Of a stretch of 64,000 nt of DNA, positions 28,644-38,065 are shown one piece after another. Position 1 is the stretch's first letter. Each line of letters begins with the position of its first letter. The stretch covers positions 1 to 64,000 of the forward strand of contig NZ_FRCM01000008.1 of NCBI RefSeq assembly GCF_900142915.1. The letters are read 5' to 3'. The stretch is from Mucilaginibacter sp. OK098. GTDB lineage: Bacteria > Bacteroidota > Bacteroidia > Sphingobacteriales > Sphingobacteriaceae. Below the pieces are notes generated by a model. That model was not told where the DNA came from. It searched no databases and worked only from the letters and a program-made list of their open reading frames with translations. The position numbers and the translations under genes are program-made.

Positions 28644-28671
28644 TTTGACATTTGACTATTCCATTTTGACA
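28644..28671. promoter_or_regulatory. Candidate AraC-type operator TTTGACA-N14-TTTGACA in isomerase/araC intergenic region
   Basis: TTTGACA at 28644-28650 and 28665-28671, again 21 bases apart, with an extra TTTGAC at 28651-28656. Relative to the isomerase gene it reads TGTCAAA, 268-295 bases before the ATG, nearly the same orientation and distance as the copy before susC. The AraC gene starts 155 bases to the right, so autoregulation is also possible. Confidence 0.55.
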
Positions 28672-28826
28672 TAAATTTACTTTTAAAATAACCTGGTTGT
28701 TCATTAGTTTAAAAGTTTGATACCTTTAAATTTATAAACTTATACATTCAAGTACTGAATCCTGCCGGTCCGACGCTTTATTAAACAGGCCATATTAACC
28801 TTTATTGTACATTTTTTATTATCAAA

Positions 28827-29774
28827 ATGATCAATTACTATAAATACCTACCTGTAAGCAAAGAAGATGAAAAATGGGGACTTTGCGTTGTAAACACAGG
28901 CTATACGCAGGTAGAGGCTGCAGGTTTTTACCCTCCTAAAAATCACCCTGCACACCATTATTTTAACTGGAACGCCGGCCGTATTTTAAATGAATATCAA
29001 ATAATATATATTACACGGGGCAAAGGCATTTTTGAATCAGACAGCTGTAAACAAGTTGAAGTTAAAGCAGGCACCATTATAATGCTTTTCCCGGGAGAGC
29101 GGCACAGGTATAAGCCAGACAGTAAAACAGGCTGGGATGAATACTGGATAGGCCTGAAAGGTGAGATGATAGATAACCTGGTTAAAAGAAACTTTTTTAA
29201 GCCGGAAAGCCCATGCTTATATATTGGGTTTAATGAAGATACATTTAATATCTTTAACGGTATAATAGAAAGAACCAAGCACGAAAATGCCGGTTATCAG
29301 CCACTTATATCAGGTGCGGCAATGCATTTATTAGGCAGCTTTCATTCTATAATTAAACAAAACTCGGTTGAATGCGAAAGTAAAGAAGTGATCATTAATA
29401 AGGCACGCCTGTTATTCCGGTCAAATATAGCGGAAGACTTTTCCCCCGAACTTGCCGCCGAAAAATTACAGGTTGGTTATTCATGGTTTAGAAAAGTATT
29501 TAAAAATCATACCGGCTTATCACCCGGTCAATATTACATTCAGCTTAAAATTGAAAGGGCAAAAAGCATGCTGAATGACCCGGGGATCCCTATAAAACAA
29601 ATTTCAAATGATCTGCGGTTTGAGTCTTATTCTTATTTCTCCAAGCTATTTAAAAAAAGAACAGGCATAACCCCATCCGAACACCGAAAGAAAGCGCAGG
29701 GCATTATTAGCAATGATTTATCATTAACAACAAAGCAATTATCAGATAATACCAAAAGATATTTAGTAAGTTAA
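28827..29774 (+). CDS. AraC-family transcriptional regulator
   Basis: 315 residues. The N-terminal about 150 residues form an AraC-type cupin (PGERHRYKPDSKTGWDEYWIGLKG, about 90-113, is the typical end of the barrel). The C-terminal about 100 residues carry two helix-turn-helix motifs (FSPELAAEKLQVGYSWFRKVFK, about 205-226, and IPIKQISNDLRFESYSYFSKLFKKRTGITPSEHRK). It is the first gene of a plus-strand group with the GH43 enzyme 61 bases after its stop. It likely senses a sugar in the cupin and controls the glycan genes on both sides. The TTTGACA pairs are candidate sites. Confidence 0.93.
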   Translation: MINYYKYLPVSKEDEKWGLCVVNTGYTQVEAAGFYPPKNHPAHHYFNWNAGRILNEYQIIYITRGKGIFESDSCKQVEVKAGTIIMLFPGERHRYKPDSKTGWDEYWIGLKGEMIDNLVKRNFFKPESPCLYIGFNEDTFNIFNGIIERTKHENAGYQPLISGAAMHLLGSFHSIIKQNSVECESKEVIINKARLLFRSNIAEDFSPELAAEKLQVGYSWFRKVFKNHTGLSPGQYYIQLKIERAKSMLNDPGIPIKQISNDLRFESYSYFSKLFKKRTGITPSEHRKKAQGIISNDLSLTTKQLSDNTKRYLVS

Positions 29775-29835
29775 AATAGCTTTGTGCAACACTAAGTCAC
29801 TTTACAAAAGGACATCGAAAAGGTCCCTGCAAAAT

Positions 29836-31347
29836 ATGAGAGCAATTCTATTTACATTATTAGTACTATCAATAGTTATTCAAACAGCTTACGCCCAAAC
29901 CATAACTAATTTTAACGGAAGCGGTGGCCAGGTAACTAAATTTGATAATCTTGGTAATGCCGTTGATGCGCATGATGGCGAGATTGCCTTATTTAACGGT
30001 GTTTATTATCTGTATGGTACCAGCTACGATTGCGGCTTTGAATGGGGAAACAAAAAAGCCCCTTTTTGCGGCTTTAAAGTATACACCTCAACCGATTTAC
30101 AACATTGGGCGGATAAAGGCTTTTTATTTGACGCCAAAACAGCCATTTGGCAAACCCGGTGCGATGGTAAAACTTACGGCTGCTTTCGTCCGCATGTAAT
30201 TTTCAATAAAAAAACAGGCTTATATGTTCTTTGGATAAATGTTTACGATAACCGTGTTGGGTACCGCGTTTTTACCAGTAAAAAACCCATAGGACCGTTT
30301 ACAGAAGTAAAGGAGCCAACACTGGCAGTTAATAGCGACATGCCCGCAGCCGGCCTGAACAACGGCGATCACGATACTTTTGTTGATGACGACGGAACCG
30401 GGTACCTGGCATATACCGATTGGCGTACCAAAGGCAGTATTGTAATTGAGAAATTAAGTCCCGATTACCTTACGGGCACGGGCTTGCATGTTAAATCTAT
30501 CACCACCGGTAACACCGAGGCCCCTGCTCTGTTTAAGCGTAAAGGGATCTACTATTTAGTGTATTCCGATCCTAATTGCGGTTATTGCAGTGGCACAGGC
30601 GCTTCCTACCGTACCGCTAAATCTCCGTTAGGGCCATGGTCCGAAGGTATTAAAATCACGGATAATTCCTGCGGCGGGCAGCCTTCATTCGTATCAACTA
30701 TTAAGTTACAGGCCGGCACTGTATTTCTTTTTGGGAGCGATTTATGGAACAATGCGGCAAAAAACGAGGCCCTCGCTAATTTTTATTGGGCGCCGCTTAC
30801 CTTTGCTGCCAATGGATCTATAAATCCGATTACCTGTGAAAAAAATGTTAAATTTTTTAAAGCAAGCGCCAAAAATCAACAGCTTAGTAATGATTCTTCC
30901 TCTGCTGAAAATTTTACTTCCGGTTGCGATATCGGGCAAAACAATGAGCGGGCCCAGGGTTTTACAGCGCAACGTAGCGGAATATTAAATAAATTTGCCT
31001 TTACCACATTTAAAAGTGGGTATCCTGATGCCGCATTAACAATTGAGTTGTACCGGTCTGATGGTACTGTCAAGCCCATTGGGCATCCACTGGCAAGTGT
31101 TAACTTACCGGCTGATTCTATTTCCTGGAGCCCGAAAACCAGGTTATTTTATCCTAAAGTTGCGGTTAGCGCAGGGGAACACTATACTATCGTGATCAAA
31201 TCGCCTGCGTCTGCAGGTTGTTTTGGGTTTGAATACAGAAATATTTCCTCCGGCTCTGACGATCCCGCTGCGGCGAGCCATGATGGTGGCGTAAATTTTA
31301 TTGAAGAAAAGAACAGGGCTCTTAAATTCCAGGTTTTTATCCAATAG
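29836..31347 (+). CDS. Secreted GH43-family glycoside hydrolase with C-terminal beta-sandwich
   Basis: I place the start at ATG 29836 because it begins a clean signal peptide (MRAILFTLLVLSIVIQTAYAQ); the frame is open upstream to a TTG at 29782. The protein has 503 residues. The catalytic propeller shows the GH43 acid/base set: Asp in VDAHDGEIALFNGVYYLYG, Asp in GDHDTFVDDDGTGYLAY, and Glu in NTEAPALFKRKGIYYLVYSD. Several Cys pairs (YDCGFEW, APFCGFKV, RCDGKTYGCF, NCGYCSG) suggest disulphides. The last about 150 residues form a separate beta-rich domain, possibly carbohydrate-binding. It resembles exo-beta-1,3-galactanase-type GH43 members, which would suit arabinogalactan, but the subfamily is not proven. 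Confidence 0.82.
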   Translation: MRAILFTLLVLSIVIQTAYAQTITNFNGSGGQVTKFDNLGNAVDAHDGEIALFNGVYYLYGTSYDCGFEWGNKKAPFCGFKVYTSTDLQHWADKGFLFDAKTAIWQTRCDGKTYGCFRPHVIFNKKTGLYVLWINVYDNRVGYRVFTSKKPIGPFTEVKEPTLAVNSDMPAAGLNNGDHDTFVDDDGTGYLAYTDWRTKGSIVIEKLSPDYLTGTGLHVKSITTGNTEAPALFKRKGIYYLVYSDPNCGYCSGTGASYRTAKSPLGPWSEGIKITDNSCGGQPSFVSTIKLQAGTVFLFGSDLWNNAAKNEALANFYWAPLTFAANGSINPITCEKNVKFFKASAKNQQLSNDSSSAENFTSGCDIGQNNERAQGFTAQRSGILNKFAFTTFKSGYPDAALTIELYRSDGTVKPIGHPLASVNLPADSISWSPKTRLFYPKVAVSAGEHYTIVIKSPASAGCFGFEYRNISSGSDDPAAASHDGGVNFIEEKNRALKFQVFIQ

Positions 31348-31513
31348 TCGATTTTCCGGATCGCCCAATTTAAATGGGAAAAAACAATAGCACCGCGAGC
31401 TTGGCGACCCAATTACATTATGTCAGAAAGTACAAAAAAAATCGCGTACTGTAATAACAGGGAGAGCTTCTTTTACGATATTTTTGAAAAGCAAACCTAA
31501 TTTTCAAAACAGT

Positions 31514-32326
31514 ATGAGAACTGAGCTTACCCCACAAGCCATTGCCCAATACCAGGAGGACGGCTTTTTAGTTGTAGATGATTTCTTGTCTCCCGAGGAG
31601 CTGGCAACATGGCGCATTGCGCTTGACGAAGCCGTTGAAAAAAGAAAGGGGAATAAACTACCCGACCGGAAGGAAGTTTACGGCAAAGGCGATGATGCAG
31701 ATAAATCTTATTACGACAATGTTTTTGACCAGCTGATCAATCTTTGGATGGACAACGAAAAAATGAGGGAATTAATGCTTGATGAGCGGCTTGGCAAAAT
31801 GGCCGCTCAGCTATCCGGAGCTCAGGGGATCAGGATCTGGCATGACCAGGCATTGATTAAAAAACCATGGGCCAATCCAACATCCTGGCATTTAGATACG
31901 CCGTACTGGTCGTTTAGCGATCGCAGGGCTTTATCTATCTGGGTGGCGCTTGATGATGCCACTTACGAAAACGGTTGTTTGTTTTTTATACCGGGCTCCT
32001 ATCGCCAAACAACTTTTGAAAATCCCGGAATAGGCAAAAACATGGGCGCCATATTTACAACTTATCCCGAATTAAAAGGCAACAAATCTGTTGCGGCGCC
32101 AATGAAAGCCGGAAGCTGCTCTTTCCATAATGGCCTCACTATCCATGGGGCACATGCAAACATGACGCCCGGATACCGAAGGGCCATGACCTGCGCCTAT
32201 ATGCCCGACGGCAATACTTTTAACGGTATCCCCAATATTTTAAGCGAGGAAGAAGTTGCCCGCCTGCAACCAGGCGACCTATTGAACAATGAAGCGTTAA
32301 ATCCGTTAATTTATAGCGAAAGATAG
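31514..32326 (+). CDS. Phytanoyl-CoA dioxygenase (PhyH)-family Fe(II)/2-oxoglutarate oxygenase
   Basis: 270 residues from ATG 31514 (MRTELTPQAIAQYQ); a TTG at 31484 would add 10 residues but is less likely. The Fe-binding triad is present: His and Asp in SWHLDTPYWSF and the distal His in GLTIHGAHANMT, followed by the 2-oxoglutarate-binding Arg in PGYRRAMTCAYMPDG. The start VDDFLSPEELATWR is typical. It lies within the glycan region after the GH43 gene. Its substrate is unknown; small hydroxylated metabolites are common for this family. It is probably cytoplasmic, since no signal is visible. Confidence 0.88.
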   Translation: MRTELTPQAIAQYQEDGFLVVDDFLSPEELATWRIALDEAVEKRKGNKLPDRKEVYGKGDDADKSYYDNVFDQLINLWMDNEKMRELMLDERLGKMAAQLSGAQGIRIWHDQALIKKPWANPTSWHLDTPYWSFSDRRALSIWVALDDATYENGCLFFIPGSYRQTTFENPGIGKNMGAIFTTYPELKGNKSVAAPMKAGSCSFHNGLTIHGAHANMTPGYRRAMTCAYMPDGNTFNGIPNILSEEEVARLQPGDLLNNEALNPLIYSER

Positions 32327-32449
32327 CTTCCGGAAAAAATTTGGTATCACTATTTGTGCCTGATGATTAAAAATGTACCGGCAGTTATTGAAATACTTTG
32401 CCGCTATCATCATTAATAGCAATCTTCAATTTATATATAATTATAAAAT

Positions 32450-33331
32450 ATGAAAATGTTGCTTGCCGTTACTATGAGATCAACAATGTTTGGGGTCCTC
32501 ATTACCTGGATTACAGTTTTTCCATCATCAGGTCAAAGTTCAAATCAGCAAAATATTATTGAGACCGGAGCCGTACCCAAGGTTTTTTTACAGGAAGGTG
32601 TATCTGTTCCAAATGATGAATCAGCGCCGTCTTTTACGCCAGATGGTAAAACCGTATACCTTTCAGACCACAACACCATCTGTTTTTCAAAAATGATAAA
32701 TGGCAAATGGACTAAACCAAAACCAGTATCGATCTCAGGCCACTGGCATGACTGGGATGCCTTCCTGAGTCCGGATGGAAAACAGCTTGTTTTTGTTTCA
32801 AACCGCCCATTAGAGGGCATGCCACAGGACAGCGCTCAAAAAAAGGGGCACCTTTGGTATTCCAGCCATCTATCGGGAGAGAACTGGTCGGCCCCGCGGC
32901 ATATTGGCGCTCCTGTTAATTTAGATGGATTTAATGCTTATGCGCCTTCAATCAGCAATGCCGGGTCGCTCTGTTTCTGTTCCCGCGGGCGTGACGGCAA
33001 TAAGGGAATGTGCGGCTATTATACGAAATGGCTGGGTGACCATTACGACAAACCTAAATTACTCGCTTTAAATGGTGGTAAGGACATATTCGACCCATAT
33101 ATTTCCCCGGATGAACGTTATATAATATTTGTAAGCGAAAAGAGCCTTTTCATAAGCTATCGCCATGGCAATGATTGGTTACCAGGTCAAAAATTGAGTA
33201 CGCAGGTTAACAACGGCGGCTCTAACGGCGGTCCCTATGTTTCGCCCAATGGTAAAATGCTTTATTATTCATCCAGCCTGGTGGAGGGCATTTCAATGAT
33301 CCCGGTTAATATTCCGAAAACTATTCATTAA
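32450..33331 (+). CDS. Secreted TolB/PD40-type beta-propeller protein
   Basis: 293 residues with an N-terminal signal (MFGVLITWITVFPSSGQ). The body has several PD40 repeats with the signature P-D-G-K: SFTPDGKTVYLSDHN, FLSPDGKQLVFVSN, YISPDERYIIFVSE and YVSPNGKMLYYSS. These propellers bind ligands or proteins in the periplasm and have no clear enzymatic residues here. It is the last gene on this strand; the next gene is convergent. A role with the glycan group is possible but not shown. Confidence 0.8.
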   Translation: MKMLLAVTMRSTMFGVLITWITVFPSSGQSSNQQNIIETGAVPKVFLQEGVSVPNDESAPSFTPDGKTVYLSDHNTICFSKMINGKWTKPKPVSISGHWHDWDAFLSPDGKQLVFVSNRPLEGMPQDSAQKKGHLWYSSHLSGENWSAPRHIGAPVNLDGFNAYAPSISNAGSLCFCSRGRDGNKGMCGYYTKWLGDHYDKPKLLALNGGKDIFDPYISPDERYIIFVSEKSLFISYRHGNDWLPGQKLSTQVNNGGSNGGPYVSPNGKMLYYSSSLVEGISMIPVNIPKTIH

Positions 33332-33461
33332 AATTCAATAAATAAAAGAGATCAAATTTACTACCATGGTCAAATTGTTAAAAAGGTTTGCACTATCAGG
33401 ATCTGATTAAGTTTACTTGTTCTTGTTCTAAAATGATAGTATGTTGTTAAATTTATTTTCA

Positions 33462-34739
33462 CTATCCCACAGGTAAATCTTTTTTAGGAGCTGTTTTAGG
33501 TGCAGGTTTGTGATCAGGATCTTTCTTGTGAGGCCCATCGCCTTCAAGATGCGGCCCCTGAACCGGATCAGCGGCGCAAGGTTTCCCATTACTACAAGCC
33601 TGGAATGTTGGATCAGCCCATTTAGCGGATGAATAAACCCTAACACAGTCTCCCTTATCAACAGCATCAAAAAAGGATTCAGAATCGGCTTTATGAACTG
33701 AGGCAGCATTCCCGTCTCTCAACCGGGCACAACCATGAGAGTGTTCCCCCGGAATTGGCGTTGGATCTTTATCAAGCTTTTTATCTGATTTATGCCGCCA
33801 AAAATCACTGTGAAAACCAAAGTCACCATCATAATTTACAAAATTAATTAAGCCTTTCCCTGAAAGTTTTTGCTTATCCTGGATAGCATACATCTGGCAT
33901 CTTACTTCCTTTTTTGTTTTCGGCCCAACAATAATATTCTTGAATTCTACAAAAGTATGGCTCGCGGGAGTTCCGCTATAAATTCTAACACCGGGGATAC
34001 CTATATTTAAATGAATTTCTTTTTTTGTACTTACAGCACCAGTATAACAGCAATTAGTTAATGCAGGTTTTTTCTTTACCGGTTTTTTACCTTTTCTTTG
34101 AATAAGCTTGGTTCTTATATTATTATTTTGTTGTACCACATGCGTTAGCTCATGTGCTAATAAGTGTTTACCCGTATCTGTTTCGGGTTGATATTGGCCG
34201 CTGTTAAAAAATATGTTATTACTTACCGTAAACGCCTTTGCATTTAATGCCTGGTTCAATTCGGCCGGTTCATTTCCTGTATGAATTTTTACATCGCTAA
34301 AATCAGCCCCAAAGCGGTTTTCCATAAAACTCCTGGTATCTCCCTGCAGCGCGTTTCCTCCACCCATACTTGATTGGATGCGATTGGAAACCGAATTGCT
34401 CACAGTACCCGCACCATCACCTTTTGCCTGTATAAAAGGAGTAACCTGGCTTGATAAAGGCTTGAGGCGAACATGCTCGTCATCATAATCACCGCATGAA
34501 CATCCTGATTTTCGCTGGATAAACGATGTTTCAGGCATTCGCATCACTTTATCGGCCATGGCATCTGCCTGGTGTTCCAAAGGGTTATTTGCTGTGCCGG
34601 CAGAAGGCTTTAGCTGAATGGGTAACCGATTATTAAATTCACTTTCCTTTTTATGCAATTGTTGTGCAGGCGTGGCCTTGCCAACCAAAGCAGCGGGGCT
34701 GTTTTGGGATTCATTGGTTGTTGAGGTATTTTCGCGCAT
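33462..34739 (-). CDS. DUF4157 (eCIS core) protein with C-terminal L,D-transpeptidase-like domain
   Basis: 425 residues. Residues 1-205 are the N-terminal module found in most genes of this array: DPLEHQADAMADKV-type segment (about 53-66), GCSCGDYDDEHVRLKP (79-94), and the DUF4157 domain ending in the zinc motif HELTH (196-200). After a basic linker (216-226) comes a domain with FGFHSDFW (His310) and HSHGCARL (333-340). The latter matches the YkuD L,D-transpeptidase motif S-H-G-C-x-R-L with Cys337 as the presumed nucleophile. A Pro/Lys-rich tail ends the protein. It could attack or cross-link peptidoglycan in a target, or the fold may act on another amide. It is the last gene of the eCIS block. 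The activity is inference from one motif. Confidence 0.8.
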   Translation of the reverse strand: MRENTSTTNESQNSPAALVGKATPAQQLHKKESEFNNRLPIQLKPSAGTANNPLEHQADAMADKVMRMPETSFIQRKSGCSCGDYDDEHVRLKPLSSQVTPFIQAKGDGAGTVSNSVSNRIQSSMGGGNALQGDTRSFMENRFGADFSDVKIHTGNEPAELNQALNAKAFTVSNNIFFNSGQYQPETDTGKHLLAHELTHVVQQNNNIRTKLIQRKGKKPVKKKPALTNCCYTGAVSTKKEIHLNIGIPGVRIYSGTPASHTFVEFKNIIVGPKTKKEVRCQMYAIQDKQKLSGKGLINFVNYDGDFGFHSDFWRHKSDKKLDKDPTPIPGEHSHGCARLRDGNAASVHKADSESFFDAVDKGDCVRVYSSAKWADPTFQACSNGKPCAADPVQGPHLEGDGPHKKDPDHKPAPKTAPKKDLPVG

Positions 34740-34750
34740 ATCTATCTTAT

Positions 34751-37700
34751 TTATAAATTCCCCATAATAATAGTATAAGTTGATTCGCCTAGGGCCTGCA
34801 TGTTTTTAAAGCCATTTGCTTTAAAGGCATCCAATATAATTTTAATTTCCTGTTCATTATGGGTCCAAACGTTCAGGCTTAGCTTGGCGCCCGGCGCCAT
34901 TGCTTTTGCTGCTCCGGAAGCAGACCTGGCCCAGTCTACGTCCATATATCGCAAACGATTTGAGTAAACCTTTTTAAGGGAACCGGGTTTAAAAATCTCA
35001 CCTATATCCTCAAATCCTGCCTTAATATGATTAGGAATTCCTCTGCTTGGTCCGCCACTATCCGGGTTAACCGGGTTTAGATTAGTTGCTTTTTCTGATT
35101 GAGATTCTAAGCCACCACCAACATTAACGGTATCATTAACAGCCCGAACGTTTGATTTACCATAGATCTTTTCAAGCTCTGCAAGTTTGGCTTCTCCTTC
35201 CACAGCATCTATATAGCCTTGTTTAAGTGCCTTAATCTCATCAGCAGTTTCAACACCTGTTACAATATTTTTAACCTTTAGCTCGTTGAAAAAGATTTCA
35301 AAACTCACAATTCCTTTTCGCAATCTATAATAAGCAAGTCTTGAAAAACGATAAACTAAAGTTGGGTCAATGCCACTGTATAAACGTCCTTTTATTTTAT
35401 TGAACTGTAAAAGGGCTTCATCATATTTGGCTGTAAGTCCCGGTAATCTTGCTTCTGCTTCTGCCCCCCGTATTAGTGCCTGCTTTAGCTTTTCGTCAAG
35501 GCCGGGGATTTGATCCAGGCTATTTTTGAACTTTGATAATGCAGAGCCAACTTCCTCTGTTGTTTTTAATTCTTTTGCAGCGGCTGCAATCAATTTAACA
35601 GTTGCAGCACTAACCGCAGCCAAATCAATACCTGCAGCAACAAACGACACAATAACCCAACCCATTGAGGGTTCTTCCGACAATAATTGTGCTCCGTAGG
35701 CCGCAGTTTCTATATTATATTTTTCAAGTTCGTCCAAGGCCTGTGATGTGCTGATTGCAAGGCTGGCTCCTCCCGCTAAAACAGCTACTGTACCACCTCC
35801 AAATGTAAGTACGCCAAGAGCAAGCGCAAATAATGTTATTGCCAGCGTAAGTTCGAGCTGATCAAATTTTCTTTCCTCATTTTTAAATTGAATGATTTTT
35901 GCATAGATTGAATTTTTATTCATTGATTCAACCTTATACACCTCATTCATTAAACTATCAAGTTTATAAATAAGCAGCGGATCTTTTTCAATATTTTCCC
36001 TTGTATCTTTAATGTTGGTCTTTCGGCCTCGGATATAAGTAAGGATTACGCTTTGCAGATCTTCTTTGCTAGTTGCCGATAACAGCGATTCCCTTTTAAA
36101 CTCTTTATCCAAAAACAGGGGATTGCTACCTGTAATTTGACTTAATACGTCTTTTGCCTGCTGGTAATTGGCTATACCTTCATTAACTTTTTTAGATGAT
36201 TCTTCGTTTTTCTCATTGGCAACATGCCCGGCACCCTGTACTGTACTAAATCGGGCCTGCTCACTTAGTTCCTTAGCTTCAGCCTGTAACACTTTACCTT
36301 TGGCATAGCTTGCCCTTGCTGGCTGTAACTGATTAAAAAGGGCATCAATGGGTGCCTGATTTTTATATTTCTCTTCTGCTTCAAACAAAAAATGCTCATA
36401 CTTAGCTAGTATATCAAACGCTATTTCTTTTGCACGCAGCAGCAATTCTTTTTCGTAATCATCAACTAACTTTTCAAAATCCGGGATACTATCAAAGCCA
36501 TTTGCTTTTAAATTTGCCAGCAGATCTTTCTCTGCCTGCTGCACATCCATTATTGGCATCATAGGCGGTGATGACATTGACTGATCGCCCTGTCCAATAT
36601 TACTAAGTGCCTGGCCCGACTGGTTGATCGTAACCCTCATGGCCACTTTATACTTCACATATAAATCAAAAGTTGAATCTAAAAACAACAGTTTTGCCTT
36701 CAAGACTTCCCGTCTTTTTGTATTCTCTCCCTGTTGTTGCCTTTCTGCCAAAAATCTATCTATCGATTCCTCAATCTTTGATAAATCGTCTGTTTTCTGG
36801 TTAACTTTATTCAAATAGTCTTCTAACTCCACAGGTGATAAAAGTGCTAATTTTTTGTATATCTGAATAAGTCTTTCATAATCCTTATAAGTGTAGTTTT
36901 TGTAATCCACAATTCGCCTTGCCTGCCTGGAAATACCTCCCAAATAGTCAAATTGATTTTCAAGATTTTTTCGCAAGTCATCTTTTAAGCCCTGTTGCCA
37001 ATCTCCTTTACCGCCGTCTGCGCCCTCCGGAATTCCTGTTATTCCACTAAACCGTTTTTCTATTTCCGCATCAATCTTCTCCTTCGTCTTATCATCTGTT
37101 GCATATACATCAATCGGGGCGTTAGGGTCTGGTTCCTGAATGCCCATTACCTGCCTGAAAGCAGTTTTTGTTACAGAGACCGGGACAGTCTTACCTACAT
37201 CATCCTGGGTTAACAATTTGCCCGCATCCATACCCTTACCGTTCCAGTTAATACCAGTTCTTTTATGAAATATTTGCATATCAATATATGCCTTCCACTC
37301 TTCCACATTCATCACCGACGGCACTTTTACCCTGAAATAATATTTATCACCCGCAGATTTAGGGTCGACTTGTTTTTGAATTATTTTTCGTTGTATACTC
37401 CCCCCCTGCTGCACCACATGTGTCAATTCGTGTGCTAATAAATGTCTGCCCGAATCGGTTTCCGGCTGATATTGGCCGCTATTAAAATAAATGTTATTAC
37501 TTACTGTAAATGCCTTTGCATTTAACGATGTGTTTAATTCTGCTGATTCACCTCCGTTATGGATCTTTACGTCACTAAAATCCGTTCCGAAGCGGCTTTC
37601 CATAAAGCTTTTAGTATCCGCCTGCATAGTGCTCCCCCCACCCATGCTTGACTGGATCTTACCCGATACAGCATCACTTACAGCACCCGCGCCATCACCC

Positions 37701-38017
37701 TTTGTCTGTATAAACGGCGTGATCTGGCTGGCCAATGGTTTAAGGCGAACATGCTCATCATCATAATCACCACATGAGCATCCTGATTTGCGTTGGATGA
37801 ATGATGTTTCGGGCATCCGCATCACTTTATCGGCCATGGCATCGGCTTCATATTCCAAAGGATCATCGGGCGCGCCAACAGCAAGCTTTAGCTGGATGGG
37901 CAACCATTGGTTTAAACCTGGTTCCAAATCAGAAAGCTCAGGTACAGGCATATCTATATTATCCAATGCAGCCGGGGTGGCCTGGGGTTGATGAGCTATT
38001 TGAGTATTTTCGTGCAT
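34751..38017 (-). CDS. DUF4157 protein, large helical payload with hydrophobic segments
   Basis: 1088 residues. The N-terminal module matches its neighbours, with HELTH at 196-200. The middle (about 300-710) is long, charged and coiled-coil-like, including a stretch around 395-460 with Glu/Lys heptads. Two hydrophobic segments follow (about 719-750, ALALGVLTFGGGTVAVLAGGASL, and about 784-815). The last about 90 residues (FKPGSLKKVYSNRL to the end) resemble the C-terminal half of a Rossmann-type methyltransferase or a polymorphic-toxin tip, only by impression. The build (release domain, rod, membrane helices, tip) suggests a translocating toxin. It begins 48 bases after the 169-residue gene and ends 11 bases before the next. 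Confidence 0.75.
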   Translation of the reverse strand: MHENTQIAHQPQATPAALDNIDMPVPELSDLEPGLNQWLPIQLKLAVGAPDDPLEYEADAMADKVMRMPETSFIQRKSGCSCGDYDDEHVRLKPLASQITPFIQTKGDGAGAVSDAVSGKIQSSMGGGSTMQADTKSFMESRFGTDFSDVKIHNGGESAELNTSLNAKAFTVSNNIYFNSGQYQPETDSGRHLLAHELTHVVQQGGSIQRKIIQKQVDPKSAGDKYYFRVKVPSVMNVEEWKAYIDMQIFHKRTGINWNGKGMDAGKLLTQDDVGKTVPVSVTKTAFRQVMGIQEPDPNAPIDVYATDDKTKEKIDAEIEKRFSGITGIPEGADGGKGDWQQGLKDDLRKNLENQFDYLGGISRQARRIVDYKNYTYKDYERLIQIYKKLALLSPVELEDYLNKVNQKTDDLSKIEESIDRFLAERQQQGENTKRREVLKAKLLFLDSTFDLYVKYKVAMRVTINQSGQALSNIGQGDQSMSSPPMMPIMDVQQAEKDLLANLKANGFDSIPDFEKLVDDYEKELLLRAKEIAFDILAKYEHFLFEAEEKYKNQAPIDALFNQLQPARASYAKGKVLQAEAKELSEQARFSTVQGAGHVANEKNEESSKKVNEGIANYQQAKDVLSQITGSNPLFLDKEFKRESLLSATSKEDLQSVILTYIRGRKTNIKDTRENIEKDPLLIYKLDSLMNEVYKVESMNKNSIYAKIIQFKNEERKFDQLELTLAITLFALALGVLTFGGGTVAVLAGGASLAISTSQALDELEKYNIETAAYGAQLLSEEPSMGWVIVSFVAAGIDLAAVSAATVKLIAAAAKELKTTEEVGSALSKFKNSLDQIPGLDEKLKQALIRGAEAEARLPGLTAKYDEALLQFNKIKGRLYSGIDPTLVYRFSRLAYYRLRKGIVSFEIFFNELKVKNIVTGVETADEIKALKQGYIDAVEGEAKLAELEKIYGKSNVRAVNDTVNVGGGLESQSEKATNLNPVNPDSGGPSRGIPNHIKAGFEDIGEIFKPGSLKKVYSNRLRYMDVDWARSASGAAKAMAPGAKLSLNVWTHNEQEIKIILDAFKANGFKNMQALGESTYTIIMGNL

Positions 38018-38065
38018 ATTTATTATCTGTTGCTTCCCTGTAATCTAAATTTGCTTTTAGTTATT

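Noticed and set aside
29782..29835. Upstream TTG start for the GH43 gene
   Set aside because: It would put 18 charged residues in front of a clean signal peptide; ATG 29836 is better.
31484..31513. Upstream TTG start for the PhyH gene
   Set aside because: The ATG at 31514 begins the conserved family N-terminus; the extra 10 residues add nothing recognisable.
33332..33461. Terminator between the convergent ends of the propeller gene and the eCIS block
   Set aside because: Only a weak 7-base inverted pair (ACTATCA/TGATAGT) far apart was found; not enough to call.
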